Positions 8,629-17,331 of a DNA stretch of 64,000 bases are shown in pieces. Each line of letters begins with the position of its first letter. Position 1 is the stretch's first letter. The position numbers and the translations under genes are program-made. The notes below the pieces were generated by a model. The model did not search any database. It was not told the DNA's origin and was given only the letters and a program-made list of their open reading frames with translations. The DNA comes from Lachnospiraceae bacterium (GTDB lineage: Bacteria; Bacillota; Clostridia; Lachnospirales; Lachnospiraceae). The stretch lies in NCBI GenBank assembly GCA_017405805.1, contig JAFQZU010000034.1, forward strand, positions 1-64,000, read 5' to 3'.

Positions 8629-9996
8629 TTATGGCTGCCTGTTCATGTAGGCGATCCGCTTTCTCTCGTAAGTCGTTACTGCCATCCCCAAAGATGCTGC
8701 CGCTTTGCGGACATTCCCCTGCTTTTCATATGCTTTCAGGATATACTCGCGCTCGATCTGGCACAGACGCTCTTTAAGAGAAATATTCTCTCCGAGGTAT
8801 TCCTCCCTGTTTTCTGAAAAGGGAAAGTCCGCGCCGCCAATCCGTTCGCCTTTATTGGTGACCGCGACTCTCTCCATCACATTTTTCATTTCCCGTACAT
8901 TTCCCGGCCAGGAATAGCCCAGAAGCGCCTTATATGCAGACGGGTCCAGAGACCGGTGCAGGTTATATCTGCTGTTCACGTCCGAAAGGAAGTGATCCGC
9001 GAGCGGTATGATATCGTCGACTCTTTCCCGGAGCGGCGGTACCTGAATGGGGATGACCGCGATCCTGTAATAAAGATCCTCCCTGAAGGTCCCCTCACTG
9101 ACCATGGTCGAAAGATCCCGGTTGGTGGCGCTGACCAGCCTGAAATCAACGTCACACTCTTTCTTTCCGCCGACCCGCATCAGCTTTCCGGTCTGCAGGA
9201 CACGCAGAAGCCGTACCTGCATCGAAAGCGACAGTTCGCCGACCTCATCCAGAAACAGCGTCCCGGTATTGGCCAGTTCGATCAGGCCCTTTTTGCCCGT
9301 GCTCAGCGCGCCGGTAAATGCGCCCTTCTCATAGCCGAACAGCTCACTCTCCGCAATCGATTCCGGTATGGCGCCGCAGTTGATCGTTATAAAAGGCCGG
9401 TCCGATCTCGCGCTGTTCTGATGAATATACTTGGCGATCTTCTCTTTTCCGGTCCCCGTCTCTCCCGTGATCAGAACGGAGGAGTCCACCATGGCAACCA
9501 TTTTTGCCATTTCCAGTATTTGCAGCATACTGTGGTCATTGACGACAAAATCATCCAGCAGCTCCCTCTGCCGCAGTTCGGCAATGGTCCTTTCATACTG
9601 GCTGCGGAGCTCTCTCTCCTTAAAAAGATGTTCCTTGAGCTCATTGAGCTCCGTGAGATCCCGGACGTTCATCACAGTCAAGACAATGTTATGATCGTCG
9701 TCAAACACGGGGGTTCCCGTCACCAGTGCGGATTTATTCGTAGAAACATAGTTTACGTATTCTGTAACGACTCTTTTCTCACGAAGAGTTCGAACGACGC
9801 AGCTGTTTTTCACTTCTCCGCTTTTTTCCATCTCAAAATGGCTCTTGCCGATCATCTGCTCCCGGCTCATCCCGGAAATACGGATGTAGGCGTCATTGAC
9901 CTTAAGACAGATTCCATTGCCGTCCGTGATCACGATCCCGTCGATACTGAGATCATATGCATTTTCAAGAAGAAAAACATCCTCTAATTTCGTCAT
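8629..9996 (-). CDS. PAS/AAA+/Fis sigma-54-dependent activator 1
   Basis: A 455-residue enhancer-binding protein. Residues about 10-115 form a PAS sensor domain, followed by a short helical linker (to about 150). The AAA+ domain has Walker A GETGTGKE (178-185), the sigma-54 contact loop GAFTGA (225-230) and Walker B TLFLDEV (246-252). The C-terminus has a Fis-like HTH ([21 protein letters not shown]). The ATG at 9996 follows AGAGGAAA; a longer start at 10032 lacks such a site. It is transcribed in the same direction as the permease operon and separated from it by a terminator and a sigma-54 promoter. It most likely senses the acid or its CoA ester through the PAS domain. Confidence 0.93.
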   Translation of the reverse strand: MTKLEDVFLLENAYDLSIDGIVITDGNGICLKVNDAYIRISGMSREQMIGKSHFEMEKSGEVKNSCVVRTLREKRVVTEYVNYVSTNKSALVTGTPVFDDDHNIVLTVMNVRDLTELNELKEHLFKERELRSQYERTIAELRQRELLDDFVVNDHSMLQILEMAKMVAMVDSSVLITGETGTGKEKIAKYIHQNSARSDRPFITINCGAIPESIAESELFGYEKGAFTGALSTGKKGLIELANTGTLFLDEVGELSLSMQVRLLRVLQTGKLMRVGGKKECDVDFRLVSATNRDLSTMVSEGTFREDLYYRIAVIPIQVPPLRERVDDIIPLADHFLSDVNSRYNLHRSLDPSAYKALLGYSWPGNVREMKNVMERVAVTNKGERIGGADFPFSENREEYLGENISLKERLCQIEREYILKAYEKQGNVRKAAASLGMAVTTYERKRIAYMNRQP

Positions 9997-10112
9997 CGTT
10001 TTTTCCTCTGCAGTGCATTTAAGAATTATCATAATTCTATCACACAGGCCTGTAATACGTCATACCGGCGCCGCTCCTATTTCATCAGACTCACTCTCCC
10101 CTGTTTATGTGA

Positions 10113-10118
10113 TATAAT
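10113..10118 (+). promoter_or_regulatory. Candidate -10 element for the alpha/beta hydrolase gene
   Basis: A perfect TATAAT lies 46 bases before the hydrolase ATG. No good -35 hexamer is visible, so only the -10 is reported. Confidence 0.4.
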
Positions 10119-10163
10119 TTCTCCGGAAGAATATCTCAGCTCCTTCAAAGGTGGTACAAATCA

Positions 10164-10964
10164 ATGAAAACCATGATACAGACTGTAACGACAGATCACT
10201 TTCAAATGCGCTACTTCCGCTTCGGAACCGCGGGTAAACAGACCATGGTCATCCTCCCCGGGCTGAGCGTCAAAAGCGTGATGGACTCCGCGGACGCCGT
10301 CGTGGCCGCCTACCAGCTGGCTGCGCCCGACTATGATATCTACCTGTTTGATCGACGCTCGGACCTTCCTTCTGTTTACAGCATTCATGACATGGCAGAG
10401 GATACTGCTGCTGCCATGAAGGCCCTTGGACTCAGGGACGTCTGCCTTTTCGGCGTCTCCCAGGGCGGCATGATCTCCCAGATCATCGCGATCGAGCATC
10501 CGGAGCTGGTAAAAGCCCTGGTTCTTGCCTCCACGACCGCAAAAGTCTCCGAAACGGCCCGGGCAGGAATGGAAACATGGCTCCCTCTGGCCAAGGCCGG
10601 TGACGCGAAAGGGCTTACGGAGGCCTTCATGCACCTGCTCTACTCAGAGCAGATGCTGGCCAACAACCAGGATGTCATCACATCCCTGAGCGAAGGCGTT
10701 ACGGCGGAGGATATGGCGCGCTTCAGCATTCTTGCCAAAGCGGCGGAAAACTTTGACATCCTCGATCGACTGGGTAAGGTGCAATGCCCGGTGCTGGTCC
10801 TCGGCGCAAGACAGGACCGGGTCCTGGGACCGGATGCCTCTGAAGAGCTGGCGCGGGCGCTTGGCTGCGAATCGTATATCTACGAGGAATACGGGCATGC
10901 CGTCTACGATGAAGCGCCGGATTTTCTGGCGAGGGTATGCGCATTCTTCGGGAAAGTGTATTAA
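10164..10964 (+). CDS. Alpha/beta-hydrolase fold protein
   Basis: A 266-residue alpha/beta hydrolase. The nucleophile elbow GVSQGGM (Ser about residue 97), an acid candidate in LGARQDRV and a C-terminal histidine in GHAVYDEAP make a plausible catalytic triad. No signal peptide is seen, so it should be cytosolic. The ATG follows AAAGGTGG. It is divergent from the sigma-54 activator and appears monocistronic, since a strong hairpin follows. The substrate (ester, lactone or thioester) cannot be told from sequence. Its place between two acyl-CoA modules is suggestive only. Confidence 0.85.
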   Translation: MKTMIQTVTTDHFQMRYFRFGTAGKQTMVILPGLSVKSVMDSADAVVAAYQLAAPDYDIYLFDRRSDLPSVYSIHDMAEDTAAAMKALGLRDVCLFGVSQGGMISQIIAIEHPELVKALVLASTTAKVSETARAGMETWLPLAKAGDAKGLTEAFMHLLYSEQMLANNQDVITSLSEGVTAEDMARFSILAKAAENFDILDRLGKVQCPVLVLGARQDRVLGPDASEELARALGCESYIYEEYGHAVYDEAPDFLARVCAFFGKVY

Positions 10965-10973
10965 CAATGGAAC

Positions 10974-10997
10974 AGCGGCCTGCTGGTGCAGGCCGCT
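10974..10997 (+). terminator. Hairpin terminator after the hydrolase gene
   Basis: A perfect 10-bp stem AGCGGCCTGC / GCAGGCCGCT closes a 4-nt loop 10 bp after the stop codon. The T-run that follows is weak. Confidence 0.6.
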
Positions 10998-11002
10998 GCT
11001 TT

Positions 11003-11088
11003 GGTTTTCGGGCGGTTCCGGGCGGTTCCGGGGCCGGTTCCGGGGCGGTTTTCGGGGCGGTTCCGGGCCGGTTTCGGGGCCGGTTCCC
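11003..11088. repeat. GGTTCCGGGG-type short tandem repeats
   Basis: About seven imperfect copies of a 10-14 bp unit (GGTTCCGGGGC with variants GGTTTTCGGGGC and GGTTTCGGGGC). It is extremely G+C rich and low in complexity, and no gene is seen in it. Confidence 0.75.
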
Positions 11089-11388
11089 ATCAAATATGTG
11101 ATTCTTGGTTTTGGTCGGGGTTTTTTTGAAGTCGTTTCCACTCAAATATGAGATTTTCAAGTTCTGGTCGGGACTTTTTTTCAATTCATCCCAATCAAAA
11201 GTTCAAATATCTCGATTTAGTCGGGACGTTCATCCCCAAATCAACCACTCAAATGATTTGTTTGCCCATTTTGGTCGGAACAGCCCCAAAAATTTCACCA
11301 ATCAAATTGGGAAATCTGCCCAAATGGTCGGGAATTCCAATTTTGCCGCAGGAAAACTGTCCCACTCAAATGCCAGATTCAGCCAATT
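11089..11388. repeat. Degenerate 53-bp tandem repeat array
   Basis: Six units are aligned by two conserved blocks, TCAAAT (at 11090, 11142, 11195, 11249, 11302, 11366) and GGTCGGGA (at 11113, 11166, 11219, 11273, 11326, 11389). The distance between blocks is always 23-24 bases and the period is 52-54, with one of 64. TCAAAT is usually preceded by TCCCA, complementary to the GGGA of the previous block. The sequence between blocks is not conserved. The period is not divisible by three, so the short reading frames crossing it are unlikely to be genes. Confidence 0.75.
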
Positions 11389-11495
11389 GGTCGGGAAACC
11401 CCGACTGCGAGGCCCGTAAAGCTTGGTCGGGAAACCCCGACCGCGAGGCCCCCAAAGCTTGGTCGGGAAACCCCAACCGGAAGCCCCGTAAAGTC
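11389..11495. repeat. 36-bp tandem repeat, three copies
   Basis: Copies begin with GGTCGGGAAACCCC at 11389, 11425 and 11461. The first two carry a 7-bp hairpin, GGTCGGG-AAA-CCCGACC-like; the third is decayed. The block directly continues the 53-bp array and shares its GGTCGGGA core, so it looks like a recent amplification of part of that unit. Confidence 0.8.
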
Positions 11496-11506
11496 AGGCA
11501 ACCCTC

Positions 11507-13228
11507 TCACTCCTTCTCCGGCATCACCGATGCCCCACTCAGATCCACCGTATCCTCGTACGTATCCACTGTAATGGTATAGCTGCTGTCGCCCTGCACA
11601 TAGACCGTTCCGTCCGATCCCGCGATCGTAACTGTCTTGCCGCTCTCGTCGACGATGGTACCTTCACTGTAAAGCGCCGTCAGGACACTGTCTCCCGTCA
11701 CGACCCACTTGCTGTCACTGCTGATATACAGGCTGCAGGTCCCTTCTCCGCCTTCTCCCGCACAGCTCTCGTCATCGATCACCGCACCGGTGAGAACGCT
11801 TCCCTCCGTCATATAAAAATCAAGTGTGCTGATGGAGTCCCAGATCACGTCGCCTTCCATATCCTGATCGATCGCCGTGAAGAGGCAGTCAGCGCCGTTG
11901 GCGCCTGTGCTTCCCCAGCCTCTGGCATTGCTGTTTCCGGTGCATTTGAGGAAAAATGCGCTGTCCTTGGAATAGGTGATGTCCACATCCTCCAGGATAA
12001 TGGTGGACTCCGTATTGGTCGTATAGAACATGCCGCCGTTCTGCGCTGTCAGCGTGCCGCCGTCCATGGCGAAAGTGCTGTTGCCTTCCTCCGCGTCGCC
12101 GGACATGCTCTGATACAGGATCACGTTCCAGGTGCAGTCGTTCTGCTCATTTTCCGGCATGTTGCCGGTCAGGTCGCAGTCCTCAAGATAGAGGGAATTG
12201 AGCCCCTCGATGCAGATGGCTTCGGAATTTGTCGCCGTGAGCACTGCGTCAGAAACCGTGATATCAGCCGTGCAGTAAACTGCGGGAGAACCGGTGCCGT
12301 TGGAGGTGTAAGAGCCTCCTTCCACGACCATCGTACCGCCGCCGCGGTCACTGCGGATCGCTGCGGAGGATTCGCCCTGCGTGGTCGCTGTCACGTTGGT
12401 CGCGTACAGCGTGCCGCCGCCTGCCGCGTGGATCCCGCCGGAGGTATCCTGCTGCGTCGTGATCGTCGTATCCGATACATAGATGGTGCTGTCGCCGTAT
12501 GCAAAGACGCCTGCGCCGCCTGCCGCGTCCGTGCTGATCTCACTGCCGGAGATGTTCAGCGTACCGTCTGTGGCGAGCACTGCTGCGCCAACCCCGTAAA
12601 AACTGGAACTGTCCCCTCCGGTACTGTCCGAGGATGTCCTGGTGATGGTCATATCGTCAAGTGTTACGGTTCCGCCGCTCACCAGCACAGCGTTCTCATC
12701 CGTGCCCGTGGACTGGATGGTCAGGCCGCTGTCCTGACTGTCTGCACTGTACTCCGTGGCTGCGTCATAACTTGTCGGTGCAGAACTCTGACTGCCGCCC
12801 GGTGCGCCGCCCGGTGTGCCGCTCTGTCCGTCTGCCTCGGAAGAGGATTCACCCGGTTTTGCCGGGGGCTCGCCGTCAGGTCTCTCGCCTCCGGGGCCTC
12901 CGGGGCCGCCTTCGGGCATCTCTCCGTCAGGCATCTCGGGCGGTTCTCCGTCGGGCTTTTCTCCCTGCTGCGCCGTCCCCTGCTCTGTATCTGCCGCAGC
13001 TGCTTCCGTGTCGGAGGCATCCGCCTCTGACGCCTCTGCCGCGTCTGCCTGGGCAGTCTCTTCCGCCGACTCCGCCGCCGCTTCCTCCGAACCGGAGGAC
13101 TGCGTCTCTTCCGCCGACTCCTGCTGTACGCCTGTATCGGCAGTGCCTGTGCTTCCCGCACATCCTGTCGCTGCCATCATAACGCTGAGTGAAATGCCGA
13201 GTATCATTGCCGCTGCTTTGTTCTTCAT
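11507..13228 (-). CDS. Secreted lipoprotein with right-handed beta-helix repeats
   Basis: This 573-residue protein starts with a lipoprotein signal ending in a lipobox-like MAATGCAG (Cys about residue 23). A long acidic, Ser/Ala/Glu-rich tether (to about 90) and a Pro/Gly-rich segment with repeated DGEPPEMP-like motifs (about 90-150) follow. The remainder is Gly/Thr/Ser-rich with short repeating strands (GGTLYATNVTATTQG, GGTLTAQNGGMFYTTN) typical of a parallel beta-helix of the pectate-lyase-like kind. No catalytic site is recognised. It probably sits on the outer face of the membrane, as an adhesin or carbohydrate-binding protein. It is a single gene; the upstream direct repeats suggest control by an OmpR-type regulator. 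Confidence 0.75.
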   Translation of the reverse strand: MKNKAAAMILGISLSVMMAATGCAGSTGTADTGVQQESAEETQSSGSEEAAAESAEETAQADAAEASEADASDTEAAAADTEQGTAQQGEKPDGEPPEMPDGEMPEGGPGGPGGERPDGEPPAKPGESSSEADGQSGTPGGAPGGSQSSAPTSYDAATEYSADSQDSGLTIQSTGTDENAVLVSGGTVTLDDMTITRTSSDSTGGDSSSFYGVGAAVLATDGTLNISGSEISTDAAGGAGVFAYGDSTIYVSDTTITTQQDTSGGIHAAGGGTLYATNVTATTQGESSAAIRSDRGGGTMVVEGGSYTSNGTGSPAVYCTADITVSDAVLTATNSEAICIEGLNSLYLEDCDLTGNMPENEQNDCTWNVILYQSMSGDAEEGNSTFAMDGGTLTAQNGGMFYTTNTESTIILEDVDITYSKDSAFFLKCTGNSNARGWGSTGANGADCLFTAIDQDMEGDVIWDSISTLDFYMTEGSVLTGAVIDDESCAGEGGEGTCSLYISSDSKWVVTGDSVLTALYSEGTIVDESGKTVTIAGSDGTVYVQGDSSYTITVDTYEDTVDLSGASVMPEKE

Positions 13229-13281
13229 ATCTGCCTCCCTCCCCGGTCCTCACCGGACGTCTGTTTTCTTGTGATGAGACA

Positions 13282-13313
13282 ACTATAAGCAGCGAACCTT
13301 AGACATTCCTTAA
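13282..13313 (-). promoter_or_regulatory. Candidate promoter with OmpR-type direct repeats
   Basis: On the minus strand TTAAGG and CTAAGG (13308-13313 and 13297-13302) are spaced exactly 11 bases apart and overlap where a -35 would be; TATAGT (13282-13287) serves as -10. This class II layout is known for OmpR/PhoB-family activators. The regulator is not in the window. Confidence 0.45.
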
Positions 13314-13363
13314 AAACCAACCCTTTCTGCTTTTTTTCGCTCTCTCCGGAAGCCGCAGGACGC

Positions 13364-13415
13364 AAAAAAACAGCAGGCAGTGTCTCCTTCTGTCGCCGGG
13401 ACATCTGCCTGCTGT
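13364..13415 (-). terminator. Rho-independent terminator of acyl-CoA module 2
   Basis: A 10-bp perfect stem CAGCAGGCAG / CTGCCTGCTG is followed on the minus strand by seven T. It lies 22 bases after the last gene of the second sigma-54 operon. Confidence 0.88.
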
Positions 13416-13436
13416 AAAATATGGGGAATTTTGGAT

Positions 13437-14585
13437 TTATCTCAGTCCCATGAACCTGGCGATCGTGTGCTTCTGCACTTCGGTCGCGCCTTCAAAAATG
13501 GTGAAGATCCTCAGATCGCGATACATCTGCTCGAGAGGATACTCCTTGGAGTAGCCATATCCTCCCCAGAGCTGCATGCAGCGGTACACGACCTGATTTG
13601 CCGTCTCCGTTGCAAACCATTTTGCCTCGGAGCAGAGCATCGCCGCGTCCTGGCCCTGATCGAGCATGACGCAGGCGTTCCTGACCAGTAGCCTGGCCGC
13701 GTCGATCTGTGTCTGGCACTCTGCGAGAACAAACTGCGTGTTCTGGAAGGCGGCAAGTGTTTTGCCGAACATCTTTCTGGTCTTTGCGTATTCCACAGTG
13801 AGATCGATCGCCCGCTGCGCCACGCCGATCGCCTCGGAAGAGAGGGCTGTACGGCCGGGATTGAGTCCGCACATGGCCGCCTTGAAACCATCGCCGGGCT
13901 TTCCGAGAATATTTGCCGCAGGGATCCTGAGATCGTCAAGGAAAATATCATTCGCATCGGCCCCGTTCATGCCCATTGTCTTCTCTGGGCTGCCCACGGT
14001 ATAGCCTGTGGTGTTTTCATCGCGTTCAAGGATAAAGGCGGTGATCTCTTTTTTGGGCGCATCTTTAGGGCTGGTGACCGCAAAGAGCATGATCAGGTTC
14101 GCATACTCCGCCCCGGAGATAAAGCACTTCTGCCCGTTCAGAATATAGTCATCCCCATCCCTGACTGCGGACGTGGACATGGCGCTGTTGTCGGATCCGG
14201 CGTTGGGCTCTGTGAGGGCAAATGCGCAGTAGGCATCGCCGTTTGCGATCCTGGGAAGCCACTTTCTCTTCTGCTCCTCCGTGCCGAATTTCAGGATCGG
14301 AAGGATCAGGTTGCAGTTGGACATATTCAGGTGCTCAGCGATCGCCGGGCTGTACTGTCCAAGCGTCTCCATGACGAGGGAAAGCTGGAGATAAGTGCAG
14401 CCGGGCCCATCGTACTCCTCCGGGACGACCATGCCGGTCAGTCCGGCGTTTGCCAGTCCTTCGTATGCCTCTACGGGATGCTCTCCCGCCTCAGCCCGCT
14501 CCGCCCAGGGAGCGACCACCTTTTCGCCGACTTCTTTTGCAAGGCTCAGGATATCTTCATCTGCTTCTGTCAGTCTAAAATCCAT
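13437..14585 (-). CDS. Acyl-CoA dehydrogenase (module 2)
   Basis: A 382-residue acyl-CoA dehydrogenase with FALTEPNAGSDNSAMS (flavin contact), GQKCFISGAE, LWGGYGYSKEYPLEQMYRD and FEGATEVQK (region of the usual catalytic glutamate). GGAGG precedes the ATG. It is the last gene of the second sigma-54 operon and is followed by a clear terminator. It is more distant from the two module 1 dehydrogenases than they are from each other by eye, so the substrate may differ. Confidence 0.92.
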   Translation of the reverse strand: MDFRLTEADEDILSLAKEVGEKVVAPWAERAEAGEHPVEAYEGLANAGLTGMVVPEEYDGPGCTYLQLSLVMETLGQYSPAIAEHLNMSNCNLILPILKFGTEEQKRKWLPRIANGDAYCAFALTEPNAGSDNSAMSTSAVRDGDDYILNGQKCFISGAEYANLIMLFAVTSPKDAPKKEITAFILERDENTTGYTVGSPEKTMGMNGADANDIFLDDLRIPAANILGKPGDGFKAAMCGLNPGRTALSSEAIGVAQRAIDLTVEYAKTRKMFGKTLAAFQNTQFVLAECQTQIDAARLLVRNACVMLDQGQDAAMLCSEAKWFATETANQVVYRCMQLWGGYGYSKEYPLEQMYRDLRIFTIFEGATEVQKHTIARFMGLR

Positions 14586-14635
14586 TTTCTGTCCTCCATT
14601 ATGTTCTCACTGTGACAGCCTCTCCGATGACGACG

Positions 14636-15595
14636 TCAGAACTGCGGCATCGTGGACACAGCGGCCTTGTACTCTTCCATCATGGAATCGATGATCTCTT
14701 TCGCGGAGCGCAGTTCTGTGATGGCACCTGCGACTTCTCCCATAGGAAGCAGCGCCTCATCGACTTTCCCATCCCTGAGAAGCTGTTCGTCACGGGCCGC
14801 GGCAAAACGTTCCATGTAGACAGCGCTCTGCGCATCGTTTCCGTTCTCGTAGTTCTGCAGGTCTGTGACGATCTGCGTCTTAAGGCAGCGCAGGTGCGGG
14901 CCTCTGCGGAACATCGCGTCCACCGCTACCGCTTCTTTGGATTTGGCTGCGAGCATCGCTGTTTTGACATTTTCAGGGATCGTGCAGTCCGTCGAGAGCA
15001 TGAACCGGGTGCCCATCTGGACGCCGCTCGCGCCCATGGCTATGGCTGCTGCCATGCCGCGTCCGTCATAAATACCGCCGGCGGCGATCACAGGAATCTT
15101 TACCGCTGCCGTAACCTGGGGAAGGGAAACCATGGTCGATACGGTCCCGACGAAGCCGCCGCCTTCCATACCGGAGCAGACGACCATATCCGCGCCGAGT
15201 TTCTCCATCCGGAGAGCCGTTTTCGCATCCGGGACGACCGGGCACACCAGGACGCCCGCTTCTTTGAGCTTTGCGATGTGCTCTGTGGGATCACCTCCGC
15301 CGGAAGTGATGATGCGAACATTTTCCTCGCAGATAACGTCGACAAAACTGGCGATCTTGGAAGATCTCATTGCCAGGTTCACGCCAAAAGGCTTATCCGT
15401 CATCTTGCGAAGCGCCCTGATCTCCTCGCGAAGCCAGGCGGCATCTCCTTTCGAAGAGTCGTCTCCGGGTGCGAAGATCCCGAGACCGCCGGCGTTCGAG
15501 ACTGCTGCGACGAGGTTTTTGTCGGTTACAAATGTCATAGCGCCCTGAAAGATCGGATACTGGATCCCAATCTTACTGCAAATATCAGTATACAT
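14636..15595 (-). CDS. Nitronate monooxygenase / FabK-like FMN enzyme
   Basis: A 319-residue TIM-barrel flavoprotein of the nitronate monooxygenase (2-nitropropane dioxygenase)/FabK family. The N-terminal IQYPIFQGAMTFVTD, the AAVSNAGGLGIFAPG strand-loop, the EGGGFVG segment and the phosphate-binding IAAGGIYDG and GASGVQMGTRF motifs bind FMN. In this family members either oxidise nitroalkanes or reduce enoyl thioesters. Sitting between a CoA-transferase and an acyl-CoA dehydrogenase, an enoyl-CoA reductase-like role is at least as likely as nitronate oxidation. AAGGAGG precedes the start. Its presence distinguishes module 2 from module 1. Confidence 0.82.
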   Translation of the reverse strand: MYTDICSKIGIQYPIFQGAMTFVTDKNLVAAVSNAGGLGIFAPGDDSSKGDAAWLREEIRALRKMTDKPFGVNLAMRSSKIASFVDVICEENVRIITSGGGDPTEHIAKLKEAGVLVCPVVPDAKTALRMEKLGADMVVCSGMEGGGFVGTVSTMVSLPQVTAAVKIPVIAAGGIYDGRGMAAAIAMGASGVQMGTRFMLSTDCTIPENVKTAMLAAKSKEAVAVDAMFRRGPHLRCLKTQIVTDLQNYENGNDAQSAVYMERFAAARDEQLLRDGKVDEALLPMGEVAGAITELRSAKEIIDSMMEEYKAAVSTMPQF

Positions 15596-15691
15596 TTTTA
15601 GTCCTCCTTATCGGCAGGAATGCGGGCGCCGCGCCGAGGCGGCGCCGCAAACCGGGAATGCTTCTGTGCAGAAAACCGGAACAATTCCGGA

Positions 15692-17251
15692 TTATGCCTC
15701 CAAGCCCATGGGCTGGTCCGTGAAGATCCGCGCATCCATCAGCTTCAGGTCATCGGCGATAATGGGCTTGAACTCCATCTGATCCAGAACGTCTTTCTGC
15801 AGGTCCACGCCGGGGGCGATCTCGATCAGCTTCAGGCCCTGTTCGGTGAGTTTGAAAACTGCTCTCTCTGTCACATAGAGAACGTTTTTGCCGGTCTTGG
15901 CTGCATATTCTCCGCTGAAGGTGATCTGCTCGACCTGCTTGACGTACTTCTTTACTTTGCCTTCCTGCTTGATGGTCAGCTTGCCGCCGCCGATCTCATA
16001 CTTCGCGCCGCCTGCGGTCAGTGTCCCGACAAAAATGATATTCTTCGTGTTGGTCGTGATGTTGATGAATCCGCCGGGGCCGACGATCCTGCCGTTGAAT
16101 TTGCTGACATTGACGTTGCCGTGCTCGTCGATCTCGGCGCCGCCCATGACAGTGAGATCGACACCGCCGCCGTCATACATGTCGAACGTGCTGACCTGGC
16201 TGATGATGCACTCCGGATTGTGTGCGGAGCAGATCTTCATACCGCTCATCGGAACGCCGCCAAAAATGCCGCACTCGACGCTCATGGTCAGGGTGTCCGC
16301 GAAGCCTTCCTCCGCCGCGACGCCTGCGACCGATTCCGGCATGCCGATGCCGAGGTTCACATGATAGCCCCTTCTGGCTTCAAACGCGGCGCGTCTGCCG
16401 CAGACTTTGCGGACGTTCAGGGCGGGGATCTCCATCTCTCCGACAGGGACCTTCGCCTCTCCGCACCACTCCGGATGGAAGTCCGGATCCGCGAGGCACT
16501 GCAGATGCTGCTCCGGCTTCGCAACGACGATGTGGTCGATCAAAAAGCCGGGAACAACGACACTGTGGGGGTTCAGGGAACCGGCTTCCACGTAGCGCTC
16601 GACCTCGGCGATGACAATGCCGCCATTGTTGTGGACCGCGAGAGCCATCTCGATCTGATCGTAGTGGATGGATTCTTTTTCAATCGAAAGATTTCCCTTT
16701 TCATCGGCGCTCGTGCCGCGGATAAAGCAGATATTGATCGGGAAGGGCTTGTAGTGCAGATATTCCGTGCCGCCGATGGTGAGAACATCCACGACTTCCT
16801 CTCCGCAGTCCCTGGCCGCCTGGTTGATCTTGCAGCCTTCCACGCGGGGATCCGCAAAGGTTCCGAGTCCGACGTTGGTGATGACGCCGACCTTGCCGCC
16901 GGCGATCGCCCTTGTCATCTGTGCATTCACGCCCTGCGGGAACAGGAATGCAGGGAACTTATTTTCGTTGATCATCGCGGCGAGCTTGGGCGAAGTCCCG
17001 ACATGGGCACATTTGAGCTTGCCGATGAGACCGTCCAGAGCCAGGGCGTTCATGCCGCCCTCCGCGTTGTCACCAAGGCTTGCCTCGTAATAGATCGTCA
17101 GATTTTTGGGGGAAGCGGTCTTTTTATACCGCTCTGCCAGAGCGTCGACCAGGTACTGGGGGATCGACGTCGCTACGATTCCCTGAATACCGAGTGTATC
17201 ATTATCCTTAACCAGTTCTGCTGCCTGTGCTGCGCTGATAACCTTAGACAT
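15692..17251 (-). CDS. Family I CoA-transferase, fused alpha-beta type (module 2)
   Basis: A 519-residue paralogue of the CoA-transferase at 5514-7079, collinear over its whole length. Glu326 in MSVECGIFGGVPMSG occupies the glutamyl-CoA position. The N-terminal GIQGIVATSIPQYL loop and the middle PQGVNAQMTRAIAGGK segment match the module 1 protein with many substitutions, pointing to old duplication rather than a recent copy. It lies between the permease and the FMN enzyme in the second sigma-54 operon. The acid substrate is not identifiable. Confidence 0.92.
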   Translation of the reverse strand: MSKVISAAQAAELVKDNDTLGIQGIVATSIPQYLVDALAERYKKTASPKNLTIYYEASLGDNAEGGMNALALDGLIGKLKCAHVGTSPKLAAMINENKFPAFLFPQGVNAQMTRAIAGGKVGVITNVGLGTFADPRVEGCKINQAARDCGEEVVDVLTIGGTEYLHYKPFPINICFIRGTSADEKGNLSIEKESIHYDQIEMALAVHNNGGIVIAEVERYVEAGSLNPHSVVVPGFLIDHIVVAKPEQHLQCLADPDFHPEWCGEAKVPVGEMEIPALNVRKVCGRRAAFEARRGYHVNLGIGMPESVAGVAAEEGFADTLTMSVECGIFGGVPMSGMKICSAHNPECIISQVSTFDMYDGGGVDLTVMGGAEIDEHGNVNVSKFNGRIVGPGGFINITTNTKNIIFVGTLTAGGAKYEIGGGKLTIKQEGKVKKYVKQVEQITFSGEYAAKTGKNVLYVTERAVFKLTEQGLKLIEIAPGVDLQKDVLDQMEFKPIIADDLKLMDARIFTDQPMGLEA

Positions 17252-17331
17252 AATAAACTTCCTTTCTTTTTTGCAATTTTTGCGATGACTGAATGATTGA
17301 CTGTATGACTAAAACCAATTGGCGTTGTTTT

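Noticed and set aside
11089-11495. CRISPR-like reading of the 53-bp array
   Set aside because: Repeats are too degenerate, the variable stretches are only about 18 bases, and there is no cas gene.
11148-11582. 144-codon plus-strand frame with repeated SGNPD-like peptides
   Set aside because: It crosses repeats whose period changes between 53 and 36 bases, lacks a ribosome binding site, and overlaps the end of the beta-helix lipoprotein gene.
15620-17296. 558-codon plus-strand frame opposite CoA-transferase 2
   Set aside because: Antisense to a clear CoA-transferase; no ribosome site and no recognisable domain.
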